Below the pieces are notes generated by a model. It was not told the origin of the DNA. It did no database searches and saw nothing but the letters and a program-made list of their open reading frames with translations. The position numbers were made by a program, and so were the translations under genes. A DNA stretch of 64,000 bases from positions 46,130 to 110,129 of the forward strand of contig JAEZLP010000008.1 in the NCBI GenBank assembly GCA_023415235.1. The letters are read 5' to 3'. Of this stretch, positions 33,594 through 42,716 are shown one piece after another. Position 1 is the stretch's first letter, and each line of letters begins with the position of its first letter. The stretch is from Bacillota bacterium (GTDB lineage Bacteria > Bacillota > Clostridia > Peptostreptococcales > Anaerovoracaceae).

Positions 33594-35846
33594 TTATTTT
33601 TCCGTGCTGGTGATAAACCGTTCAAGAGTTGTTGCAACCTCCGCTCGTGTTGCATTTCCGGCAGGATTGAGGTTTCCTTTGTTGTCGCCCGCAATCAGGC
33701 CGCTGCCCACTGCCCAGCCCATTGCCTCGGTTGCCCAGGAGGATACCGCTCCGCTGTCGGGATATTTATCCAGACTGCCGGTTGTCTTCTCCGGAGCTGC
33801 ATAACGGTAGAGGATAGCGGCAAGCTGCTCGCGGCTGATATTCTTCTCCGGCAGGAAGCCGTTTCCCGTGCCGGTGACGATCTTGTTCTGCGCGGCCCAG
33901 GCAACTGCGCCTGCATAGTATTTATCCGGCTTTACGTCGGCAAAGGATTCCGTCGCACCCTGCGGCGAACCCTCAAGCCGATAAAGCACGGTAACCAGCA
34001 TGCCACGAGTCATGGTCGCATTGGGCGAGAACTTGTCTGTCGAAGTGCCTGAGAAGAGACCGCGTTTCGCAACAAAGTCAATCGACTTGGACGCCCAGTG
34101 GTTCGCCGTATCGGCGAATACGCTGCCTTCCTTTATCTGAATGCGGCCCTGTCCGTAAGGATCCGAATACTCCTTGCCGACCGTGCCCTTCAGGTTGTTC
34201 TGGATATAGCTTATGAGGATTTGATTATCAAGCAGGACGGGCTGCACAACGATCTCGTTGTCACGGAACATGTTGATTCCATCGCCGCCGTCCAGCAGCA
34301 TGTAATTGTGGGAAGCCAACGTGTATGTCTTTTTCGGGTCTATTGGGTCATTTCCGACTTTCACATCCGTAACGCGCCTTGCTCCGCTGACACTGACGAA
34401 GCTCTTTTTGTCGTCCACCACTACCGTGGACGGAATAGAAGTGTCAATGGTATAGGTCAGGCCGGAGACCTGTAAAAATCCGCCGTTTTCCTCCGGGGCC
34501 ACACGCGCGCTCATTTCCAACGCATCCAGTATCTCCTGACCTGTCGCTTTTACTACGCAGCCCACGTTATTAAAGGGATGCACCGCAATGACTTCGCCGA
34601 AGGTGATATCTCCTGCGTCAATGTTGGCCCTCACGCCGCCGCCGTTCACAAATGCGATGTCGGCGGGTCCGCTCTCTGCTCCGTTTTTGCCGTCGCCAAG
34701 AACATAGCGATAGGCGTCAGCGCACAAATCGCCTAGGTTTGTCTCATTGAAGCGCACCATACGCTTTCCTGTATCGGGATTGTTGATCGTAAGCGCTACA
34801 TCTGTCTTGCCTACCTTCTGCGCCAGATCATCCGCAAAATCCTTTTCGATGTTCTTGATCACGGCTGCGGTAGCCTCATCCTGGCCTGTGTAGCCCGTAA
34901 TCAGCTTGCTGGTGATCGTACCGTCTGAGTCGATTACCATACGTCCGATGCCTGCCAGCTTGGTTCCGGTCTGTGTCAGCAGGACGTCGGCGCCTGCCTC
35001 ATTTTTCACGATCTGCTTCTCTATTGTGCTGTGTGAATGTCCGTCGATGAAGGCGTTGATTCCGGTGGTGTTTGCAATCACGTCGGTGGAACGCCATGGG
35101 CTGGACTGCTCGTCAAGGCCCAGATGACCGAGAACGATGACATAGTCCGCTCCCGCATTTCTGGCATCATCGACCGCCTTCTGAACAGCATCATACAATT
35201 CCTGTCCATTGCTGCCTTCCTTGAAGCCATAGATGAATTTGCCGCTGTCGTCCTGGAAGTATGCTGGAGTGGATTTGGTAAAGGATTCCGGCGTAGTGAC
35301 TCCCACGTAGGCTATCTTCTTCGCGTTTTCCCCCTCGCCGTAGGCAACGATGGTATATGGTTCATAGACAAGTTTTCTTGCTTTCAAGTCGGTAAAGTTG
35401 CTGGAAATCACCTTGGCGTCAAGTCTGCCCATCAACTCGAGCATGCGGTCCATGCCGTAGTCAAATTCATGGTTTCCGGGCACAAAGATATCGTAGCCGA
35501 CCTGATTCATGATGTCGACCAGATACTGCCCCTGCGACAGGGTGCCGATTGCGTCGCCCTGCACTGCGTCGCCTGCATCCACCAGGGTGACGTTGTTAAC
35601 GCCGGCCAGCGCCTCCATATCCTTTTTATAGGCTGCCACACCGGCATAACCGATGCCGTTCACAACACCTTCGCTGATTGCCTGGTCTACTGCGCAATGC
35701 ACGTCATTCGTGTAAAGGATGACGATATCACCCGCCCCGGGCTCGCCGTCACCTTCGGCAGCAAACACAATGCTTCCGGGCAGCATGCCGAATACCAGAA
35801 TAATGGCCAGCACCCATGAGAAAATTGATTTTCTGAAAGCCTTCAT
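33594..35846 (-). CDS. SLH-anchored 5'-nucleotidase / UDP-sugar hydrolase
   Basis: 750-residue cell-surface enzyme. Signal peptide residues 1-29. Metallophosphoesterase domain with IVILYTNDVHCAVD, LVDAGDAVQGDA, PGNHEFDYG and DGHSH motifs (about 45-290); C-terminal nucleotidase domain with NGGGVRANIDAGDITFGEV and HPFNN (about 330-540); three SLH repeats (about 570-745: TANHWASKSIDFVAKRG, KYYAGAVAWAAQNKIV, SSWATEAMGWAVGSGLI) that bind pyruvylated wall polymer. It dephosphorylates extracellular nucleotides so that nucleosides can be taken up. Single-gene unit. Confidence 0.94.
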   Translation of the reverse strand: MKAFRKSIFSWVLAIILVFGMLPGSIVFAAEGDGEPGAGDIVILYTNDVHCAVDQAISEGVVNGIGYAGVAAYKKDMEALAGVNNVTLVDAGDAVQGDAIGTLSQGQYLVDIMNQVGYDIFVPGNHEFDYGMDRMLELMGRLDAKVISSNFTDLKARKLVYEPYTIVAYGEGENAKKIAYVGVTTPESFTKSTPAYFQDDSGKFIYGFKEGSNGQELYDAVQKAVDDARNAGADYVIVLGHLGLDEQSSPWRSTDVIANTTGINAFIDGHSHSTIEKQIVKNEAGADVLLTQTGTKLAGIGRMVIDSDGTITSKLITGYTGQDEATAAVIKNIEKDFADDLAQKVGKTDVALTINNPDTGKRMVRFNETNLGDLCADAYRYVLGDGKNGAESGPADIAFVNGGGVRANIDAGDITFGEVIAVHPFNNVGCVVKATGQEILDALEMSARVAPEENGGFLQVSGLTYTIDTSIPSTVVVDDKKSFVSVSGARRVTDVKVGNDPIDPKKTYTLASHNYMLLDGGDGINMFRDNEIVVQPVLLDNQILISYIQNNLKGTVGKEYSDPYGQGRIQIKEGSVFADTANHWASKSIDFVAKRGLFSGTSTDKFSPNATMTRGMLVTVLYRLEGSPQGATESFADVKPDKYYAGAVAWAAQNKIVTGTGNGFLPEKNISREQLAAILYRYAAPEKTTGSLDKYPDSGAVSSWATEAMGWAVGSGLIAGDNKGNLNPAGNATRAEVATTLERFITSTEK

Positions 35847-35975
35847 AAGTTCACCTCCGTAACAATATCAATCCAGCACGCTTGTACAAAAGGAGTACGC
35901 TGCGCCTCGGATCATTCTGTATTTTATTATAGCACCCGGTATCCCGATATACTACCATATTTTAGGCATGCTGTA

Positions 35976-36626
35976 TTACCATAACATATTTGTTACACCA
36001 CGGATGGCCAAATTGAAATCAACCGGGCACCGGGTTATCCTTCGGCTGTACTGCCATAACCACACATTTCCTCCGCAATCAGGACTCTGCGGCTGAAAGC
36101 TTGGTAGATTCCACGGGCCGCTGGGTTCCGTCTCCGGCTGCGCGCTCCATAATACAGTATATGTTATTACCCGTTCGTTTTCTTTTGCCCCATTGCAAAA
36201 CGCCTCTTGAAAGCCGCCGGTTACAGGATCATGATAAATGCCGCTGTAATACCCGCTTGCATGGATCCCTTCCGTCCAGCCTTGAATCCATTCCGCATCC
36301 ACCGGAAAGAATTTCTCAATGTTGGCGAATAGCAGGATGCCTTTTGGTATTCCGAGCCTTCCCGCATGATATACCGCATCATTTGCAGCCGCCGCCCCCT
36401 GCAAATAACCCCTTGCCTCCCGGAAATCATTGTAAATCGGCAGTATCCTTACACCCTTGCTATGGATCAATGAAATCTCCTGTTTTGTCAAGCCTTCCGA
36501 AACTCTGGGGACTCGGACCAGGTACCTTCCCCAAAACACCGGGTATCCAAAAGTAAGCGCAACACATTGAAACAGATCTTCCGTTACATGCTGGGCGGAG
36601 TCAACTCCCCATTCGTAAGCTTCCAT
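35976..36626 (-). CDS. DUF1906 glycoside-hydrolase-like protein
   Basis: 216 residues, essentially the DUF1906 TIM-barrel alone: starts EWGVDSAQHVTEDLFQCVAL, has GYPVFWGRYLVRVP, HSKGVRILPIYNDF and the barrel-end YSGIYHDP and NVWLWQYS. Related barrels are lysozyme-like (GH25) and are found in spore or phage wall-active proteins. No signal peptide, so action from the mother cell onto the spore fits. It follows the flavoenzyme gene by 12 bp and ends the twelve-gene cluster. Catalysis is not demonstrated for this family. Confidence 0.85.
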   Translation of the reverse strand: MEAYEWGVDSAQHVTEDLFQCVALTFGYPVFWGRYLVRVPRVSEGLTKQEISLIHSKGVRILPIYNDFREARGYLQGAAAANDAVYHAGRLGIPKGILLFANIEKFFPVDAEWIQGWTEGIHASGYYSGIYHDPVTGGFQEAFCNGAKENERVITYTVLWSAQPETEPSGPWNLPSFQPQSPDCGGNVWLWQYSRRITRCPVDFNLAIRGVTNMLW

Positions 36627-36638
36627 TCGAATCCTCCC

Positions 36639-37961
36639 CTACAATGGAATGCTCTGTTCAAAGTAAAAGAGATTCTCCGGATCATACGCCCGTTTGACCA
36701 TCCTCAGCCTTTCCAGGTTTTCTCCGAAGTACGCCTCGGGCCAGTCAGAAATCAGAGAGTCGCAGTAGCATCGATAAGCGCCGCGGGTATAGGGGAGCAT
36801 GGACCGGCGGAATTGTTCGATCCACTGAATATTTCCAGCGGCTTCTTCTGCCTGCTGCCAGTAGGATTGATACTGAATCAGAAACAGGGCATTCCGGTGT
36901 ACAAATGCAGTTGCATTGTCGGGCACCTGACCGATCCAACCGCCAAAGGCGTCAAAGGCAACCATGTTGGAAAAACCGGGAGCCGTCTGCAGATTATGAA
37001 TCAGGACGTCCAATGCGGACTCAGACAACGGCTCATAGGCAAATGCGGATGAATTTTTGAATAATGCCTGTCTTACGGGCCTTCCCGCAAACAGGCGAGC
37101 AGCCTCCATCCAGGAATTGGTTTGAAATTCAATTATTTGGGGCCGGGTCGCCTCCTGCATTGGAAGCATAATCTGTCTCAGTTCTTCTTCCGAGCCGACA
37201 AATACGCCATTGGAACGGATATCACCCTGGTTTCGCGCGGGAAGCAGCAGCAGAGACGTCAGCCGGGAATCGGCATGGGGAGCCCATTGCTGCCAATATC
37301 TCACTACCTTCTTTAGATCGGCAAAGTCCCAGGACATCATGTAACGGGCCACATTTCCGATGGGATACACACGAAAGGTCAGGGAAGTAATCACGCCAAA
37401 GCTGCCGTCCCCTCCGCCGAGGCAAGCCCAAAAAAGATCGGGATGCCGCCAGTGGTTGGCGCGAATCAGCTCGCCGCGCGCCGTAACCATTTCCACCTCA
37501 AGAAGGCTGTCGCAGCTCATTCCCAGCTGTCTGGACAACAATCCGTATCCGCCGCCCAGGGTCAATCCGGATATGCCGACGGTCGGGCAGGTCCCTATGG
37601 GAATGGTTACGCCCTGATTCCAAAGGGTCTCATATAATGGCTGCAGACGGAAGCCCACGCCGATTTGCACCGTTCCCTTCGGCTTGTCGAAAATCAGCTT
37701 CTGCAGCCTGCTGACGTCAATGACGAGACCTCCGTCCACGAGAGAATAAGCTTCATAGCTATGCCTGCCGCAGCGTATGCGAAAAGGAAGCTGTTGCTTG
37801 CGAACCCACAGAATTGCGTTGGCAACGTCCCTGGCGGATTCACAAAAAACGATAACGAGTGGGTATTTGTCAAAGCGTCCGTTATAATTCTGTCTCGCCT
37901 CTTCATAGCCGGGGGTATCCATTGTGACCACACGCCCGGTCAATCCTTCCAAGCTTATCAT
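36639..37961 (-). CDS. FAD-linked oxidase of the berberine-bridge type
   Basis: 440 residues. PCMH-type FAD domain with RIRCGRHSYEAYSLVDGG (the His that can bind FAD covalently) and TCPTVGISGLTLGGGYG (Cys for a second covalent bond, then the GGGxG flavin loop); the C-terminus has the BBE motif ENLERLRMVKRAYDPENLF. Such enzymes oxidise alcohols or sugars to acids or lactones with oxygen. No signal peptide. It overlaps the M23 peptidase by four bases. In a coat cluster it may oxidise a sugar or cross-link coat material; this is inference. Confidence 0.88.
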   Translation of the reverse strand: MISLEGLTGRVVTMDTPGYEEARQNYNGRFDKYPLVIVFCESARDVANAILWVRKQQLPFRIRCGRHSYEAYSLVDGGLVIDVSRLQKLIFDKPKGTVQIGVGFRLQPLYETLWNQGVTIPIGTCPTVGISGLTLGGGYGLLSRQLGMSCDSLLEVEMVTARGELIRANHWRHPDLFWACLGGGDGSFGVITSLTFRVYPIGNVARYMMSWDFADLKKVVRYWQQWAPHADSRLTSLLLLPARNQGDIRSNGVFVGSEEELRQIMLPMQEATRPQIIEFQTNSWMEAARLFAGRPVRQALFKNSSAFAYEPLSESALDVLIHNLQTAPGFSNMVAFDAFGGWIGQVPDNATAFVHRNALFLIQYQSYWQQAEEAAGNIQWIEQFRRSMLPYTRGAYRCYCDSLISDWPEAYFGENLERLRMVKRAYDPENLFYFEQSIPL

Positions 37962-39247
37962 AGGATCATGTCTCCATTCTCATATGTGACCGGCTGCCCC
38001 GCAAAGAAATAACCGGGCTCCAGATTAACCGTAAAATATGACATCATAAAATGCAGATGGGGACCGGTGGAAAAACCGGTTGAACCGACCTCTCCGATCT
38101 TCTGCCCGCGCTCAACGATTTCCCCCTGCTTGACGGAAAGGTTCAACATGTGATGATAAACGCTGAACAACCCTTCCCCATGATCGATCATGACGGTATT
38201 TCCCGTCAGAGTCAGAAATCTTGCCAAAACCACTTTGCCCCGGTTGGCCGCCTTGACCTCGGTGCCGGAAGGCGCGGCAATATCCAGGCCGAGATGCCTG
38301 TATGAGGTCGGAGAATTGTTTACGTAGCGCGTCTCGCCAAATTCCGTGGTAAGCCGGCCCTTGACCGGCAAGATGAACCCTTCCGTATAGTATCGGGACG
38401 GCTCGGACTGGTTTCTTACAGGGGTATAATACTTATGGTATTCCGCGTAGGCGGCGTCATTTCTGGTTTCCTTTTCCGTCTTCGAATCCACGCTTAAATA
38501 TTGGATATGATAGTCATATTTCTGAATTTCTATTTCCCGAACAGACTCCGTTCCCTTGCTTTTCACGCCATAATTGATTTGATACACGCCCGGTTTGACA
38601 TTGTAATTTGTGGGCAGATAGCCCCTGAGTAGCCCATTGCTCCGGTGCCAGCGGAATTGATCATAAATGGATTGCTCGAATAGAATATCCTCGGGCTCAT
38701 CCACGTAATAAACCACGATCTCCAGAAGCTGCCCCTGGGTAAGCCGCTCGGAGGGAAAAACGAATTTTTCCGGCAAATCCACCGTCACAGGTATTTCGAG
38801 CACATATTTCCCTCTGTCCGGGAAGGATTCACCGGTCCATTCCAAGGTCAACTCGTATGTAAAGCTTCCGTTCCGCACCGGCATGGGAAGCTCAGGCATT
38901 GCCGCCTGTTGTTCCAATACAACCTGGCCGGTGCTCTCCTCTACGATCCTCAGATTTGCCCGATCGGGCGCCTTATCCACATTCACCGTCAACTTGTCCT
39001 CGTGGGAGTCCACCGCGGCGGCGGACGCTTCCTTCGAACCGGGAATGATCCGATCATCCGTGGTCAGATGGTAAAAAACCGGGGTTTCGTTGAGCAAAAC
39101 CTCCGGCGCCGCCCCATAAAGAGCAGAATGGATCCCAGAAAAGCAGTCACGTAAAAAATCGGGCTCCTCCTTATATAAATAGAACGCGGAGGAAAGAGCC
39201 GCAATGATCAGGAACAGCAATATTTTTCCGAATACAGATTTTTTCAT
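37958..39247 (-). CDS. Membrane-anchored M23 peptidase with long extracytoplasmic stalk
   Basis: 429 residues: one N-terminal anchor helix (about 7-22), a beta-rich stalk of about 270 residues, and a C-terminal LytM/peptidase M23 domain (about 300-425) with zinc ligands in YRHLGLDIAAPSGT and GPHLHFMMSYF and the conserved VYHHMLNLSVKQGEIVERGQ. The first catalytic-site His lies in RHLGLD as expected. It cleaves cross-links in peptidoglycan; spore cortex or engulfment roles are known for relatives. Located 32 bp after the epimerase gene and translationally overlapped with the flavoenzyme. Confidence 0.88.
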   Translation of the reverse strand: MKKSVFGKILLFLIIAALSSAFYLYKEEPDFLRDCFSGIHSALYGAAPEVLLNETPVFYHLTTDDRIIPGSKEASAAAVDSHEDKLTVNVDKAPDRANLRIVEESTGQVVLEQQAAMPELPMPVRNGSFTYELTLEWTGESFPDRGKYVLEIPVTVDLPEKFVFPSERLTQGQLLEIVVYYVDEPEDILFEQSIYDQFRWHRSNGLLRGYLPTNYNVKPGVYQINYGVKSKGTESVREIEIQKYDYHIQYLSVDSKTEKETRNDAAYAEYHKYYTPVRNQSEPSRYYTEGFILPVKGRLTTEFGETRYVNNSPTSYRHLGLDIAAPSGTEVKAANRGKVVLARFLTLTGNTVMIDHGEGLFSVYHHMLNLSVKQGEIVERGQKIGEVGSTGFSTGPHLHFMMSYFTVNLEPGYFFAGQPVTYENGDMIL

Positions 39248-39279
39248 ATGTCTCTCCCATGGGATATAATCAAGGGTTG

Positions 39280-40287
39280 TTACACATTATAGTACTTTAC
39301 ATACCACTCTGCAAACTTCTGCAGGCCTTCCTCCAAAGTGGTTTGCGGTTGATACCCTACCGTCTCGTTGATCAGATCAATATTTGCATAAGTAGCCGGC
39401 ACATCACCCGGTTGAAGGGGTTCATATTCTTTGAGAAACACAACTTCTCTTCCTGCGGCCTTGGATAGACAGCTCTCCAGCTTTTGAATAAAAACCATCA
39501 GCTTATCCGGCTTGCTGTTTCCGATATTGAATATTTTATATGGAACAGCGCCGACAGGAGGCTTTCCGATGATCCCCTCGATCCCTTCCACAATATCGTC
39601 GATATAGGTAAAGTCGCGATACAGATCATTTTCAAAATCACCATTATTATATATATGAATCGGTTCGCCGGCAAAGTATCTTTTTGTAAAACTAAAGTAT
39701 GCCATATCCGGGCGGCCCAATGGGCCGTAAGCTGTAAAAAAACGCAATCCGGTTGTCGGTATCTTATACAGATGACTGTATGTATAAGCCATCAGTTCAT
39801 TGGACTTTTTCGTAGCGGCATATAGCGATACAGGCTGATCGGTAGAATCTGATTCTGAAAACGGCACCTTTTTATTTGCTCCGTAAATAGAGCTGGATGA
39901 TGCAAATATCAGATGCTCGACCGGAAACTGTCTGCAGGCTTCAAGGATGTTATAAAACCCTATGATATTGCTTTGAATATACGCGTCGGGGTTTTCGAGG
40001 GAATACCGCACCCCGGCCTGGGCGGCCAGGTTTACGACAATATCGGGCCGATACTTCCGAAAGACTTGGGTTATTTCATTTTTATCGGATATATCCCCCT
40101 TGATGAAGGTAAATGATTCGAATTGCTTCAGCCGACTCAAACGTTCCTGCTTCAGATCGACGTCATAATAGTCGTTGATATTATCAAGTCCTACAACCCT
40201 GCAGCCCTTTTCCAGCAAGCTTTTGCATAAAAAATAGCCGATGAAGCCTGCGGCGCCGGTGATCAGATAAAATTTTTCCGTATCCAT
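39280..40287 (-). CDS. NAD-dependent sugar epimerase, UDP-glucuronate 4-epimerase type
   Basis: 335-residue short-chain dehydrogenase of the GalE superfamily: NAD loop ITGAAGFIGYFLCKSL, catalytic SSSSIYG and YAATKKSNE (Tyr-x3-Lys), and TGLRFFTAYGPLGRPDMA, the segment typical of UDP-glucuronate 4-epimerases. It would turn UDP-glucuronate, made by the UDP-glucose dehydrogenase in the same cluster, into UDP-galacturonate. It lies 116 bp downstream of the first CotE-like gene. Confidence 0.87.
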   Translation of the reverse strand: MDTEKFYLITGAAGFIGYFLCKSLLEKGCRVVGLDNINDYYDVDLKQERLSRLKQFESFTFIKGDISDKNEITQVFRKYRPDIVVNLAAQAGVRYSLENPDAYIQSNIIGFYNILEACRQFPVEHLIFASSSSIYGANKKVPFSESDSTDQPVSLYAATKKSNELMAYTYSHLYKIPTTGLRFFTAYGPLGRPDMAYFSFTKRYFAGEPIHIYNNGDFENDLYRDFTYIDDIVEGIEGIIGKPPVGAVPYKIFNIGNSKPDKLMVFIQKLESCLSKAAGREVVFLKEYEPLQPGDVPATYANIDLINETVGYQPQTTLEEGLQKFAEWYVKYYNV

Positions 40288-40403
40288 TCGATTCCTTATT
40301 TCCTCCTACTCCGGGCAGGATGAAAGCATGGATTTCAGGGAGGGAGCTGGTGATTCAAGACCTCCATCCCCTTATCCTTCACTTTTTTAGCTTAAGACCG
40401 GAT

Positions 40404-40949
40404 CTAGTCGTCTTCATATTCGTCCGGGATTTCTACGTTTTCCATCGGAATGTCCTCAATCTCTTCCAAAACGTCAGGCGTATAAACGACCTTTACGTTC
40501 AAGGTGGTCAGCCCTACTATTTCTGCGCCAAGCTCATATTCTATGATGGCTGTTACGCCAGGTCCTTCCGGACCGTCGACAATAGATGTTCCGGAACATG
40601 TGGGAGTTCTTTGAATCCAGGCTCTGGCTTCCTCATTATGGTAGTTATCCGCTTCCGGTCCGGAAACCATTACGATATCCGAGAATTTCACACCGACCTT
40701 CGTAACCTTCGTATCCGAGTTCAGCGCATACCATAGATGGACATCAAAGGTCCCTTGTATCCGGACTACTTTTTCTTTATTCATATTTCCTGCAAATGCG
40801 CAGCTAGTTATCTTGGCATCGGTTACGGTTATTCCAAGTATCTCCGTTGGCTTTTTGCTTTCATTCGTATTTATGTGGACATCTTTGCTGAAAGACTTTG
40901 TGCCTTGACCAAAGGCAGCCTTTGCAACTATTTTTTTAATTTCCTCCAT
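40404..40949 (-). CDS. cotE: CotE-like outer spore coat morphogenetic protein (copy 1)
   Basis: 181 residues from the ATG at 40949 (MEEIKKIVAKAAFGQGTKSF), preceded by AAAGAGGGATAATA. It follows Bacillus CotE in order: EILGITVTDAKI, VVRIQGTFDVHLWYALNSDT, a Cys-containing middle (RTPTCSGTSI), YELGAEIVGLTTLNVKV, and an acidic tail (residues 160-181). CotE directs assembly of the outer coat. Two paralogues lie at 41000 and 44923. The 50-bp gap to copy 2 suggests one transcript. Confidence 0.9.
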   Translation of the reverse strand: MEEIKKIVAKAAFGQGTKSFSKDVHINTNESKKPTEILGITVTDAKITSCAFAGNMNKEKVVRIQGTFDVHLWYALNSDTKVTKVGVKFSDIVMVSGPEADNYHNEEARAWIQRTPTCSGTSIVDGPEGPGVTAIIEYELGAEIVGLTTLNVKVVYTPDVLEEIEDIPMENVEIPDEYEDD

Positions 40950-40999
40950 TATTATCCCTCTTTCAATGCGTTTGCAGCTATGGCCGCAACGCGCTATCA

Positions 41000-41482
41000 T
41001 CATTCCGCTGTTTCAACAACGAGTCTGGAATCTCCAACTACCTCTGCGGATATCTTTAACGATACCTCAATGCGAATTTTATTCCCTTCCAGTTTCACAT
41101 CGGAGACTTTTGGTTCCTCATCCAATTTCGCTGTGGCAACCACAGGCCCGACCGGCCTCCCACCCCGATTCATAATAGGTATGTTTTCATGATACACTAC
41201 CGATGTATTTCCGATGCCCGTCTCCTGGTCATTATTATAGGAATACCATGTATGAATATCAAAAGACCCTTTTACGGGCACATAATAGCTGCTTCTCTCG
41301 GGTGCTTTACATTTCAGCGCTTTTGGTTTTTCAATATTCGTTATGAAGCAGCCCAATATTTTATTGGGGACAACATCTTTTTCCAATTCCATATATTGAA
41401 CATACTCGAGGACTTTAAAACCGCTTCCGCAGGTGGTTTTTGCTATAATCTCACGAGTAGACTGGGTTTTGAATTCCACCAA
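41000..41482 (-). CDS. CotE-like spore coat protein (copy 2)
   Basis: 160 residues with the CotE pattern TREIIAKTTCGSGFKVLEY, NKILGCFITNIEKPKA, VPVKGSFDIHTWYSYNNDQE, and EVVGDSRLVVETAE at the end. It lacks the acidic tail of copy 1 and has a charged loop in place of the Cys-containing middle (TAKLDEEPKVSDV). The first 30 residues and the WYSYNN segment are the closest of the three copies to Bacillus CotE. Start preceded by AGGAGGAATTTT. Confidence 0.9.
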   Translation of the reverse strand: MVEFKTQSTREIIAKTTCGSGFKVLEYVQYMELEKDVVPNKILGCFITNIEKPKALKCKAPERSSYYVPVKGSFDIHTWYSYNNDQETGIGNTSVVYHENIPIMNRGGRPVGPVVATAKLDEEPKVSDVKLEGNKIRIEVSLKISAEVVGDSRLVVETAE

Positions 41483-41591
41483 AATTCCTCCTTCCTTGGA
41501 AATCGTTTATTTTCCTGATAGAATCTCTTAACTTCAATTTTCTGTTATATTTTATTCGCAACCCCCTACTTATGTGACTCGCCGCACCTCT

Positions 41592-42716
41592 TCAGGATTC
41601 AAACAAATCATTCAGATCCATGGCTACTCTTTGCCATGAATACTTTTCCTCTGCCATCCTCCTGCCGGCCTTACCCATCTCCAGCGCAATATCCGGCTGC
41701 TCTAGCAAATAGGTTATGGCATCAGCGAAGGCTTGAGGCTGGTTATATTCGCTTATTACGATCCCGTTGCCCTTCCCCTTTACAACCTCGGCATTTCCTC
41801 CCCTGTCTGTGGTGATAATGGGAAGTCCTGCAGCCATAGCTTCATAGTGAACCCTAGCCAAAGGCTCCCTCCATTGGGATGCGCATATAAAAACATCTCC
41901 GAGATAATAATGGGATATAACCTCGTCGGGAGGAAGAAACCCGGTCAGGACAACCTCTGTGTTTAAGGTATCCGACATTTGCCTGACCTGCCTCACAAAA
42001 CTGTCCTCCTGGTTTTCACCGTACCATTTGCTTCCAACGAGGACAAGCGCAGTATCAGGATGGCTGGGCAGGACCAGATTGACTGCCTTGATCAGAATAT
42101 GCGGGCCTTTTTTCTGGCTCAATCTGCCGATAAAGAGAATCACCTTCTTACCGTTCAATCCATATCGCGCCTTTAATTGATTCCTTATATTTATTGCTTC
42201 CCGGGACCAAATCGGTTGATACCGATTGACATCGACTCCGGAGTAAACCGTGTGTATTTTTCCGGCGGCTTCCGGATAAAGCTTTTTTACCCCGGATTCA
42301 ATAAATCTGCTGACCGTGGTAATAAACTTGACCCTTCGAATACATCTCTCTCCTTCTTCTTTTGAAATTTTTGAAGGCTGAAACATCTCATTGTGAAGGC
42401 TTAAACTTATCGCGGTATGGGGCAGCTTCTCCGCAACTAGATTCACCCACTGAGGCCGGTTAAAAACGTGAATCAGATCATATTCGCCGTTTAAACGATC
42501 AATTACGCCCGAGATATAATCCTGTGTTTTTACCGCCTTGATCGCACATATATTGCCGTATTCCTTCTGCGGCAGCTCCGGATCTGCTACACAGAAAACG
42601 GTTACATCATGCTTTTCCTTCAGATGCGGCAATATCGCATCAATATACTGCTGAATCGCTCCTCCGCGAATCGGCGGCACAGGCAGCTTCTCCGTACATA
42701 TCATTGCTATTTTCAA
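41592..42716 (-). CDS. GT4-family glycosyltransferase, spore coat CotSA-like
   Basis: 374-residue GT-B glycosyltransferase: N-terminal acceptor domain (PVPPIRGGAIQQYIDAILPH), C-terminal nucleotide-sugar domain with ILFIGRLSQKKGPHILIKA and the E-x7-E motif EPLARVHYEAMAAGLPII. This is the CotSA branch, a coat-associated transferase in Bacillus encoded next to CotS. It overlaps the CotS-like gene upstream by four bases, the same pairing. The donor sugar is likely a UDP-hexose or UDP-uronate made by cluster genes. Confidence 0.9.
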   Translation of the reverse strand: MKIAMICTEKLPVPPIRGGAIQQYIDAILPHLKEKHDVTVFCVADPELPQKEYGNICAIKAVKTQDYISGVIDRLNGEYDLIHVFNRPQWVNLVAEKLPHTAISLSLHNEMFQPSKISKEEGERCIRRVKFITTVSRFIESGVKKLYPEAAGKIHTVYSGVDVNRYQPIWSREAINIRNQLKARYGLNGKKVILFIGRLSQKKGPHILIKAVNLVLPSHPDTALVLVGSKWYGENQEDSFVRQVRQMSDTLNTEVVLTGFLPPDEVISHYYLGDVFICASQWREPLARVHYEAMAAGLPIITTDRGGNAEVVKGKGNGIVISEYNQPQAFADAITYLLEQPDIALEMGKAGRRMAEEKYSWQRVAMDLNDLFES

